Below, in pieces: positions 1-8,894 of a DNA stretch of 64,000 bases. Location of the stretch: NCBI GenBank assembly GCA_003116975.1, contig BGKB01000119.1, positions 1 to 64,000 of the forward strand, written 5' to 3'. The translations under genes and the position numbers were made by a program. How positions within the stretch are numbered: position 1 is the first letter of the stretch; each line of letters starts with the position of its first letter. Source of the stretch: Aurantiochytrium sp. KH105. Its lineage: Eukaryota > Sar > Bigyra > Thraustochytrida > Thraustochytriidae. A model generated the notes under the pieces. That model had not been told where the DNA came from. It was given only the letters and a program-made list of their open reading frames with translations, and did not search any database.

Positions 1-1014
1 CGATCTTGTACAGAACCACCTGCAGATTAGTAATGTCAAGAACCTTGCGAGGCGGAAGGCTTGCCTTGAAGTCTTCCGGATTACCGCCGCCAAAGGTGAT
101 CTCTCCACGGATGGAATCCCCAAGGTTGAGTGCGGACGATGCATAGACCATCGAGAGGCCTTGGTAGACATCAACGACACGAATCCTGTTGATCGAGGCG
201 TCCGTGACCGGGTTCACAGCGGCAGGAGAGGTTGCGGCGTCTGGTGATGCTGCACTTGCGGGCGAACGAGGGGAGATTGGCAGCGACAGATCATCGTCAA
301 CCTTGCGCGGACTCTCGGCGGGCGCAGGGCTCAGCGAGTGGATGGCCACGGTCATGCTGCGCATCACGTCAAAGGTATACCATGGGCGTTCTACGGTGAC
401 AAGGAGCGAATGGCGCACAGAAAACATTTCACCGTCATACGAGTCCAGAAAGTCTTGCGGTAAGTCAGAAAGGTCAAGTTCGAATTTGAAGGTTGTCTCT
501 TCGGAGATGTTGCCTGCTTCGCATAGTTTCACTTCGATGAGCTCCGAGTCGGTCGAGGTCAAGCTCTCAAAAAAGGAGACTGTCGAGTCGAGCAAAACCT
601 TGATGCCGCCCTGCCAAACCGTTCGGTTCGGCGGCGGGCGGATAATCACTTCTCCAGAGAGCGTCTCATTTGTGGTCACGAGCTAGAAGAAAGAAGAGAA
701 AGAAGAGAAAGAATCACGGGGCAGGACGAGCGTCAGAGTCTGCCTTCTCCCTAAACAGCGATATAACGGCGAGATACGTACCGGGCAGTCTTCCTCGAAA
801 AGCAAGCTATGACATGTGATGGATCTCGACGCATTGGTCTTGAGCTCGACCTCGAAGACATCATTGAACCATCCCGGTCCACCTACGAGTTATCGGCGCA
901 AGTCTACGTTAGATAGATTTTTTCCTTGGGTAACGCAGCGCAGGAGAGCCCGATCACGCTCTTGCTTCGTGTTTTTTCTCCCCCGTTGGACTTACCAAAG
1001 TTGAACAAGCTCAT
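1..1014 (-). CDS. VPS26/arrestin-like protein, 5' part (three exons, 3' end outside window)
   Basis: Exons read on the minus strand are 996-1014, 782-882 and 1-682. Introns 883-995 and 683-781 have GT..AG ends and keep the frame (phases 1 and 0). The start at 1014 gives MSLFNFGGPGW, recalling the MSFLGGFFGP start of VPS26. Downstream come a WQGGIKV segment matching the HQGI region of VPS26, then ETTFKFEL, YDGEMFSVRHSLLVTVERP and a KVLDITNLQVVLYKI stretch like the end of the second arrestin lobe. VPS26 is the arrestin-fold subunit of the retromer cargo-recognition trimer on endosomes. A Pro/Ala/Ser-rich insert of about 35 residues separates the two lobes, and identity to canonical VPS26 looks modest, so this may be a paralogue. 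The family call rests on the order of these motifs. Confidence 0.68.
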
Positions 1015-1864
1015 CTTGCTTGTCGTCAACGTGCCGTGCCGTTGACCCTCGGTCCCCCGGCGGCAGCGGTGTTACGACGGCTTCCTCTTTGTTGAGGCCT
1101 GAGGCGCGGGGGCAAGGGGCGAGCCGGGAGGCGATCGCGACTCGTGCGCACAGCCCGCGCGTCCGCGTCGTCTCCGCCCGACTGCGTTCTCGAGCCTCGT
1201 ATGGTAGTAGTTCTACGAGGCAGGCCTCTTACTTCATCCTGGCTCGCGGGTCTCAACGTCGCCACTTGCGCCGCCCTATTATTCACTTGCGCCGCCCCAT
1301 TCTTCACTTGCGCCCCGCGTCGCAAGCGACCTATTTGCACCTCCGCGCGTCGGCGCCGCGTGCAAGTGACCTAATCCCCCTCGCAAGTCGAGTATAGGCG
1401 CATTCGCAAGTGGCCACGTGGACGTCCGCAAGTCGAGAAGCGCAGCGCTGCTAGCGGCCCCGATTAGAGGGCAATGCGGAAACTGTCCACTGTAGAAGCC
1501 GCCTTAAATTCGCTTTAGCACTGATGCGGGAGGGGGTTTAGCGACTTGGCGCGAGCGCAGTTTAAGGCCGGCCGATCTGCGCTGCTGCGACTGCCGCGGA
1601 AGGGCGAGGAGGAGAGGAGTCGAGGCAGACTACGCTCGACCGAGGGAGCCGCTCGTCCGCTTGCACAGGTACGTGGCCGCCCGCCCGCCCGCCCGCCCGC
1701 CCGCCGCTCTCGAGGCCGCTCGTGCGCGTCTCACGCCCCCCTTGCCTGGGACGCTTCAAGGCGCAAGATGGATGGATGGATGGATGGATGGACGGCGCCT
1801 CGACGCGCGTGAGCGGCGAGGACGACGAGGAGGGGGACGCTTGACGCTGACGAGAACGCTTACG
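1015..1864. other. Divergent intergenic region between the VPS26-like and NDUFA3-like genes
   Basis: About 850 bases separate two genes read away from each other, so this should hold both promoters. It contains a cluster of CAAGT-type motifs (separate entry), a GCCC run at 1680-1704 and a GATG/TGGA run at 1767-1792. Open frames here are composition-driven and show no recognisable protein. Confidence 0.6.
1263..1434. promoter_or_regulatory. Cluster of CGCAAGTS / CACTTGCG motifs
   Basis: CACTTGCG occurs at 1263, 1284 and 1305, spaced exactly 21 bases. The opposite orientation (CGCAAGTC or CGCAAGTG, with one TGCAAGTG) occurs at 1361, 1382, 1405 and 1427, again at 21 to 23 base steps. The pattern is visible in the sequence. 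A role as a transcription-factor array shared by the two divergent genes is inference. Confidence 0.4.
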
Positions 1865-1900
1865 ATGACGAAGACAGAGAGTATTGCGTGTGGAAGCACA

Positions 1901-2376
1901 ATGGCGGCTCGATTCATCCGCTACGGCCTGGACCGTGAGCCCATGGTTGTGGTGAGCGTGGCGATTGGCGCCTTCTCGCTCGGCATGGTTGCCGTCGTCC
2001 CCAAGGTTCGTCTCGCAATGGGACTTCCCACGGACCAGTACTTTGGCATGGAGGACCCGTACGTTTCTTTTTCTTTTGCTTTACTTTCCTTTGCTTGGCT
2101 TGGCTTCGCTTCATTTCCAGAGCAAGGCTGGCTAATGCAAGGTATCGCCAAGGAAACAGCACCATCTCGCTTCGCTTTTCCTTTCCTTGCCTTGCCTTGG
2201 CTCTGCTGGAGGAGATTGATCCATCTTACTAACAAACGCGCTCTTGCCTGGTTCTATTCAATGCGTTTAACTTTCACAGGGCGACCGGCCGCTACCGTGA
2301 CACGCTTCCGAGGAGCCGCCAGTACCGCTTCGTCAAGGATCTTGGTGTCAAGCCAGAACTCCTTGAGGAGGAATAA
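1901..2376 (+). CDS. NDUFA3: NADH dehydrogenase (complex I) subunit NDUFA3-like (B9)
   Basis: Two exons, 1901-2058 and 2280-2376, are joined across a 221-base intron (GTACGT..CACAG, phase 2) to give 84 residues, the same length as mammalian NDUFA3. The start MAARFIRYGLDREP followed by VVVSVAIGA resembles the MAAR...DKEPVLVVSFVVGG start of NDUFA3. One membrane segment (about residues 15-38) is followed by a short polar tail with Pro and Tyr. NDUFA3 is an accessory single-pass subunit of mitochondrial complex I. An in-frame ATG at 1865 would add 12 residues, but the 1901 start fits the family better. The intron is rich in TTTCC/TTGCC repeats. The family is small and weakly conserved, so the call is moderate. 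Confidence 0.6.
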
Positions 2377-2800
2377 GTTGCTCATGATTGGTGAAACAGC
2401 GAAATGTTGGCGTTGCGCAGGGACGAATGGACGACATACAAGCCGATCAATCAGGCAAACCAGTCCCTTTAACTCTTTCTCTCTCTCACAAACACTCATG
2501 CATTTTCTTTCTCTTGCATGGACAAAGTACCGTCACAGTCCATTTGTCTTCGTAATAGACAATCTCGTCACTTTGCGGGCATTCATCGCCACGTGTATAG
2601 CCTTCATCCATAGCAAAACGTACTGTCAGACATACTCATTCCTTTTTCTTGATTTTAAAATCTGCCACCCATTTCATGCTGGCCTTTCACTTCATTGCTC
2701 TTCGGTATTAGCATCCTATGTTACTTCTAATGATGAGAAAACAAAAGAAAAACATTCATCGTCATGAATCGTGCGATCACATCTTGTGCTGAGTTTTCTT
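2377..2800. other. AT-richer intergenic stretch
   Basis: This lies between two convergent genes (NDUFA3-like + and nuclease/kinase-like -). No supportable gene is seen. It probably holds the 3' ends of both transcripts. Confidence 0.5.
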
Positions 2801-3176
2801 TCAGGCTATCCCAATATATTCACGCGAGGTCGCGCGTGGTAGAGGACGCACTCATGGCTCCCGATTGTTGCTGTCGATCAGAGATCCCGGCGCCGAGGCA
2901 TTCTCGCAGCTCGCACATCTCTGCTTCGGCATCTCGTTTGGCCTCCGCAGACTCGGGCTTGATAAGCCGAGCGCGCGCAAAGTCAATCACCCGAACAGCT
3001 CCTGTCTCGGGACACAGAACGAAGTTGCGCAGCGCCACGTCGCCGTGCAAACACCCGGCGGCGTGCACGCAGGCCAACGCCGCAAGGGCCCCCTCGCGGA
3101 CCTCTGCGGCAAAGGGCGCCCCGACCTCTTGCAGACTCGTCCCGACGTCCAGGGTGATGACGGCGAACCAGTTGCA
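2801..3176. repeat. Segmental duplication, copy 1 (3' part of the nuclease/kinase gene)
   Basis: This stretch, starting TTCAGGCTATCCC and covering the stop codon and the kinase catalytic-loop region, is nearly identical to 5527-5907. Copy 1 lies inside the longer intact frame. Confidence 0.9.
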
Positions 3177-4577
3177 CTTGTCCATGAGCGTGCCACCATA
3201 AATGAGCGGCGGCACAGCGATACCCTGCAGGGAGCGCAGCGCCTCGTACACGCTACTCTCATACTCGACGGTGCTCCTGGCCTCGTCGACCGAAAGGCCG
3301 CCCATGCGTCCGCCCGTCACAAGCGTCTTGATCATGAACGCGAGGCCGTCGGGCCGCCGCAGCCTCTTTACGCTCGAGGTCGAAGACTCCCGCACCGACT
3401 CGTAGGCCTTGTCCCACGGCACCGGTAGCAGGTCTGCCATGGCGTTTCGTGGGAGCGGCAGAAGCACATCGTCGCCGGGAGCGCCCGGTTCGGTATCGCG
3501 AACGCCCTTGAAGTATTCATATGCCGCGTCATCGTACGGATTGCGGCGCTGGATCTGGGTCCCGTTGTTGCCCCGCAGGCCGTTGCGCCACTCACAGATT
3601 ACGTGCTGCCCCAGTTGGGAGTCCTTTTGGGGAAACTGATTGCGAGCTTCACTGTCCTCCAGTGCTCGACAGAGCGCGATGAGGTAACCCATGTGCACGG
3701 ACTTCGTACCTTCCCCTGTGCACGAGTACGCCTTGGAGACAAGAAGCCGGGGCGTAATGGGTTCTCGATTCTCGTCGCTTCCTTGCCATTCCTCACGCTT
3801 GAGAAACCAGGTGTACTCTGTCGTACTTAGCGCCCCGTACCGAAGCCCAAGGGCGATCATATAGCCATAGATTTGCTCCAGTGCATCCTTGGTGCCGTTG
3901 TGGACATACTCGCGGCTGTTGTTCCCGCTCGTGCTCCGTAGACTCGCTCCAGCGTTACTCAAACCGGTATCGACCGCCGTAGCGAGAGCGCGCGCAAAAC
4001 CGATGCCGCGGTTTCTAGCGGCAGCTATGCGCTCGCTTCCCCGTGTCGCCGACTGCCCCAACCCATATTCCCATATCCGAAGTCGTCTCGGACCGTCCTC
4101 GCTTTCACTTTCTTCGGTCTCTTCCCTCGCATCCAAGGATTCGGGGGCCGGAAAAACGGCTGGCTTCTTGTGCTCGTGCACGAAAATAGGTTTCTGTGTC
4201 GCATTTCCCTCCTCTCCGTAAGGGAGCCCCGTACCAACCCAGAGCTCGTCAGTGCGCGACCCCACGACAGTGTAAGACTCGAACTTTATGTCCATATGCA
4301 AGCTCGAGAACGCCTGCAGGTTGCCAAAGACATGCTTCAACAGCGGGTCCCCTGAACGCGCAAACATTTGCATCGCGCAGCCTGTCTCGCTTTGCGAGCG
4401 ATCGAAGGTGGCGCCCGGAAGGAATGCCGCTGCGTCAAACGTAGCGTCTTGCCCGATCGTCTGGCTCAAATCATAATCCTCAAAGTTACCCCATTTTGCT
4501 AGCTCCAGCAATTGCACGCCCCAGCTGTGTACGCCTGATGTGTCCTGGCCGGGGGCACCCGTAATTGCGTTAAACAT
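2820..4577 (-). CDS. Nuclease-fold plus protein-kinase-like protein (Crinkler / fungal-type kinase class)
   Basis: From the ATG at 4577 the frame gives 585 residues, ending at 2820. The C-terminal third is kinase-like: AFMIKTLV, an AVITLDVG hinge-like strand, the catalytic loop HGDVALRNFVL near residue 507 and VRVIDFARA near 530 in place of DFG. There is no clear glycine-rich loop. Upstream, EQIYGYMIALGLRYG followed by a WFLKREEW strand (about residues 230-265) matches the restriction-endonuclease-like module placed before such kinases in Crinkler-type and fungal FunK-type proteins. In those families the module pair acts in cell-cell conflict or as effectors; that role is not shown here. The frame continues open upstream through an ambiguous base at 4593 into low-complexity repeat, so the true N-terminus is uncertain. 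The last 120 or so codons are duplicated at 5527-5907. Confidence 0.6.
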   Translation of the reverse strand: MFNAITGAPGQDTSGVHSWGVQLLELAKWGNFEDYDLSQTIGQDATFDAAAFLPGATFDRSQSETGCAMQMFARSGDPLLKHVFGNLQAFSSLHMDIKFESYTVVGSRTDELWVGTGLPYGEEGNATQKPIFVHEHKKPAVFPAPESLDAREETEESESEDGPRRLRIWEYGLGQSATRGSERIAAARNRGIGFARALATAVDTGLSNAGASLRSTSGNNSREYVHNGTKDALEQIYGYMIALGLRYGALSTTEYTWFLKREEWQGSDENREPITPRLLVSKAYSCTGEGTKSVHMGYLIALCRALEDSEARNQFPQKDSQLGQHVICEWRNGLRGNNGTQIQRRNPYDDAAYEYFKGVRDTEPGAPGDDVLLPLPRNAMADLLPVPWDKAYESVRESSTSSVKRLRRPDGLAFMIKTLVTGGRMGGLSVDEARSTVEYESSVYEALRSLQGIAVPPLIYGGTLMDKCNWFAVITLDVGTSLQEVGAPFAAEVREGALAALACVHAAGCLHGDVALRNFVLCPETGAVRVIDFARARLIKPESAEAKRDAEAEMCELRECLGAGISDRQQQSGAMSASSTTRDLA

Positions 4578-5526
4578 GGGCCGTCCTAATGGNGCGGCAA
4601 GCGCGAGGAGCCGCGCCCGGGCGTCGGCGTGGCCATCTTTCCGTGCTCTCTTACCCTCCTCGGGCGGGCGCAGACAGGCGCGCGCGCGAGCAAGCAAGCA
4701 GGCGCGCGCGCGAGCAAGCAAGCAGGCGCGCGAGCGAGCAAGCAAGCTGGCAAGCGGGCGAGCTTGCTTCGCGGGCGTTTGAGAATTGCACGCGCTCACG
4801 TGAGCGAGGGCATTGACGCTCGAGTGGAGAGAACGAGACCACAAAAATAAAAATTTGAATAACATTTTGCAGCGAGGTGTTCGTTAAGATTCGCACCACA
4901 CAACTTTATCTACTGTTAGCACACACCATACGGGCCGCCAGTGTGAGAAAATATAGTCGTAAAAGAGCCTACTATACACACGTCCGAGTGATGTCGCGAA
5001 GTGTTCCGCAGGACGGCCTGTCTCCGCGGGCAGCCTAAGTGGGGCTGCGGCGCCGCGCCGCGACTCTCGCAGTCCTTGCTAGCTGCTCCTGCTCCTCGGA
5101 CCGGGAGTCACTATCTCGCGTGCCCTTAAACCTCGAGAAAGATGTGCGGAGTGAGGCAAGAGGCCACTGGCAGCGCACGGAAGTGGTTGGGAAAACCCTT
5201 CCCTGCGCGCTTTTGCGAAAGATAATAAGCTGATGATGGCGATGATGAAGACGGGCGCCACAAACACTTCATCATGCCAATTGACAACAAATACTGTTAT
5301 CTCCCCCGATTCATCTCCCTTACCTTACAGTTTGTTTCGAATTTCCACACTCTAACATGGCGGCATCATTAGCTGCACCATTGCAATCGTTCAAAATCAG
5401 CCGCGAGTGCTCTATCGTCCTCGATCAGTTCGAGTACCTTGTACCACAACCCAGTCGACGCTGCGTAAAGTTGACGAAATGCGAGAAGTAGACCCTTGTT
5501 GAGAGAGTAGGCCTAGCTTCAATTGA
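4578..5526. other. Intergenic region with a GC-rich minisatellite
   Basis: It holds an ambiguous base (N) at 4593 and, at about 4676-4752, a minisatellite with period near 24 made of GCGCGCGCGAGC and AAGCAAGCAG blocks. The rest, to 5526, shows no supportable gene. Confidence 0.6.
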
Positions 5527-5907
5527 TTCAGGCTATCCCAATATATTCACGCGAGGTCGCGCGTGATAGAGGACGCACTCATGGCTCCCGATTGTTGCTG
5601 TCGATCAGAGATCTCGGCGCCGAGGCATTCTCGCAGCTCGCACATCTCTGCTTCGGCATCTCGCGTGGCCTCCGCAGACTCGGGCTTGATAAGCCGAGCG
5701 CGCGCAAAGTCAATCACCCGGACAGCGCCCGTCTCGGGACACAAAACGAAGTTGCGCAGCGCCACGTCGCCGTGCAAACACCCGGCGGCGTGCACGCGGG
5801 CCAACGCCGCAAGGGCCCCCTCGCGGACCTCTGCGGCAAAGGGCGCCCCCACCTCTTGCAGACTCGTCCCGACGTCCAGGGTGATGACGGCGAACCGGTT
5901 GCATTCG
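5527..5907 (-). pseudogene. Truncated second copy of the kinase-like C-terminus
   Basis: The duplicated segment keeps the frame from the FAVITLDVG strand through HGDVALRN, VIDFARA and the same stop at 5547, with a few substitutions (for example GAGI to GAEI). Homology stops at about 5907, where the sequence turns AT-rich. The nuclease-like module and the kinase N-lobe are absent, so it cannot be a full protein of this type. The reading frame stays open beyond the break, up to the end of the kelch gene, but that extension has no similarity to the parent gene. It is most simply a 5'-truncated duplicate. Confidence 0.75.
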
Positions 5908-6022
5908 CTCTCAAAATATTTCTTTTTTTCTGGAAATCTTGAACGAACAAGCGAGCAAGTCCACAGGCATAGTGGTATCTTGAATAAAAGACCTTCATCA
6001 GTTTCTCTTTTTTGAATAATAT

Positions 6023-6521
6023 TTAGTCCTCGTCTTCATCTGAATCCTCGGCGTCGGAGCCCAATTCCTGCTTGCGCTTCGCTTTGGCGGCCTCTGCAGC
6101 GCGCTTCTCTCCCTTGGCGACCTTGGCCATGTGTGCCTTACGTTTCTTTGCCTTTTCACGAAGCTTGTCCTTGAAGCGATCCTTCTCCTGAGCTTGCATC
6201 TCCTCGGCAATGCGCTGATCCTCTTCGAGTTCATCAAGCTCCTGCAAGACGGGAAGAAGCTCAGTAAAGCGCGCATCTGCTCGTTGAAACGCCAAGCGGC
6301 GGAGCTCCTTACCTGTGAGCCGCTCTTCGCTTTGTTCCAGGACCTCACGCATCCAGAGGTCGCGCGTGCGTCGGAAAAAGTCGCGAAGCGGCTCCTTGAC
6401 GTTCGGCGTGCGTGCATCGTCGCCAAGCTGCAATTTAGATCGCAGTTCATTCAGACGCTTCGCCCGCTGCGCAGGCTTGAGGTTGCCAAAGAGCTCGTCG
6501 CCTTCCTTTGCATCGTCGTCG

Positions 6522-6558
<37 letters not shown>

Positions 6559-8452
6559 ATTCCTCGCCATCGTCATCGTCGTCGCTATCATCGTCGTCGT
6601 CGTCATCGTCATCGCCATCACCTTCCTCGTGCCAAGCGATCGAACGCCAGGCACCTGCGTGAACCTCGTGCCATTTATCCATCTGGTTCAGATCGACATA
6701 CCACAGGTCATCAAAGGTGATTTGTTTTGACCCGACTTCGGTGCCACCGCCATAGACAAAGAGTTTGCTGCCAAGCGTTGCGAGACCTGCGCCAATACGA
6801 GGCTGCGGCGCAGCTTGATCCGCAGGGGGAGGGGTCGCCGCGGCTGCCTTTGCGCCCTCTGCTTCGCCTTCCTCAGGAACTGCCGGGAGTTCGTCCGCGG
6901 GTGCCGCGTTGACCTCGTCTTCGCTTGGGGGTGGCACTGGTGCAGCAATCTCGCCATCGTCATCGTCGACATTGCTCTTTGGTGCAGCGGAGGCAGTCGA
7001 CCCCTCTTGCGTCTGAGCATCCGTTTCAAGAGTGCTAGAGACATCCTCTTTGGATTTATCTTGATCTGAGGATGTTTCCTTGGTCGTACCCTCTTTTGGT
7101 TCGCCTGCTGCCACTTCGCCCTCTTCTTCCTCCTCGTCGTCATCGATTTCAATCTTGATAATTTTTCCATCAATGATAACGTAGAAAGCATTGTCGTCGA
7201 GGCCGGCGTCGTCGTCATCGTCATACTCATCGTCATCATTTTCATTGTTGTCGTCTTCATTCTCGTCATCAAAGACGCTATCCTGGTAGGAAGTGTCATT
7301 GGTGGCAATGGTGACGCCAGACTTGTCCTTCCTGCGACGGCTCTTGTCCTTGCCGCCCTTTGTTTTGGGCTTGACTTTGAGCTCAAACCACTTGCGTCGG
7401 TCCATATCGTAAGCGTGGAGGGTGTTAAAGAACTCACCGACGAGATCGTAAGCCTTTTCGGTGTCGACCACACCACCAAAGAGGATCATGCGATTCTTGT
7501 GTACACAGCTGGTTGCGCCACTCTTGCGCGGGGGAACAGCGCCCTTGTTAGGAACAGACTCCCACTTGAACTCGGGGCACATGCCGGCCTTGGGTGGAAG
7601 CGTAAGATGAAGGGCCCACATGTCGTCAAAGTTGCGCGCCCGCTCCGAGGTGCCCGAAACAGATACGCGATTGCCACCATACATGAAGACGGTGTTCTGC
7701 GCCGCGTGGCAGACGAGCTGGAAACCACCCCTTGCCGAGGGCTTAATGGCTGTTTTCGGAGGCACGGCGAGGTGCCACTTTTCCTCACGCATGTCGAAAA
7801 AGTAGAGATCGTCGTAGTAGCGGCAGCCGCGGCTCGTCTCGTAAAAGCCGCCAAAGAGAACGATAAAGTGCTTCCAGACGGTCATACGGTGGCCCGAGCG
7901 AGGAGACGGTCCTGTCTTGAGCTCGAGCTGAGTCCAGGCGTTCTTGGTAAGGTCGAGCTTCCAGGTGTCGCGATAGTGGTGGAATTGATAGCCCTTGGAG
8001 AACTCGCCGCCAAAAACATAGGCATTGTCGCGTACAACGACTGTCTGGTGGGCGTTGCGCGGGTCAGGCGAGTTCGGACTGGAAATCTGCTTCCACTCCA
8101 GCTTGTCCAGGTTGAGGCGGAAGAGGTCATTGTAGCACTCGCTCATGTTACCATCATAGATTTCGCCGCCAAAGAGGAGCAACTCGTTGCTGTGCGGGCC
8201 CTCGAGCGGGGTGAGCGAAAAGTAAGCACGCGGCGTGGGCGGATCGACGGTCTCCACGGTCACAGCCGTGCGGTCGGCGTCCTTGGCCCGGTACTCGGCG
8301 AGGATGGCGTCCAGATCATCCTCGTCGTCGTCGAGTCCCTTTTTCTTGGCTGCCTTGCCAGCTTTCTTTTGCGCCTTGGCCTCTTGCTTGCGCTTCTTCT
8401 CCTCTTTTTTGGCGGCCTTGGCGCTTGCGCCTCCGCCCTTTTTCTTGCCCAT
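6023..8452 (-). CDS. KLHDC4: Kelch-repeat protein, KLHDC4/Kel3 type
   Basis: The ATG at 8452 gives 809 residues. The start MGKKKGG with a Lys/Ala-rich leader and the DDLDAILAEYRAKDA segment match the N-terminus of KLHDC4. Kelch blades follow: ELLLFGGE, AYVFGGEF, IVLFGGFYETSRG, VFMYGGN, RMILFGGV and LFVYGGG, with GEFFNTLHAYD as in the family. It is longer than human KLHDC4 (about 520 residues) because of acidic low-complexity inserts, including Asp runs near residues 340-360 and 640-690, and a charged coiled-coil-like tail. The longer frame to 8557 adds a leader not seen in the family, so I chose the internal ATG. Conserved in eukaryotes, with poorly defined function. Confidence 0.85.
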
Positions 8453-8894
8453 GGTTGCAAAGAAAGTCCCGAAGCTCGCTTGCTTGCTTTCCACGCTTGC
8501 TTGGGCTTTCCACGCTCGCTTGCTAGGGCCCAGCAGAGAAATCGTGCGGTGCGCCAATCAATCATTTCAAGCTTGACCCCTGCAGAGAAAGGTTCTAAAG
8601 GTGCTATGATAATAAAAAGATGGATCGACTACCCAGCCTGAGCTCCGAGTATGATGGATGACCTTCTTCTGAACGTAGTGTAGCTCAAAAGTCAGGCCTG
8701 GGAAGGAGAATTTTTGACATGTGACTGCACAAGGTGAAAGATTTTTTTTTACCCTTTTATGAGAGAGTGACGCGAGGGAAGAAACAAAAGAAGAAAACAG
8801 AAAAGAAGATATTGTTGAATGAGGGAGACACATGGAAAACGCAAAGGCATTTAGACACAACAACATCGAGTGGAACACACGACGGGATCATCGA

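Noticed and set aside
1661-2767. Single long plus frame reading through the NDUFA3-like intron and 3' flank
   Set aside because: The two-exon model gives the family length and motifs; the read-through part is low-complexity.
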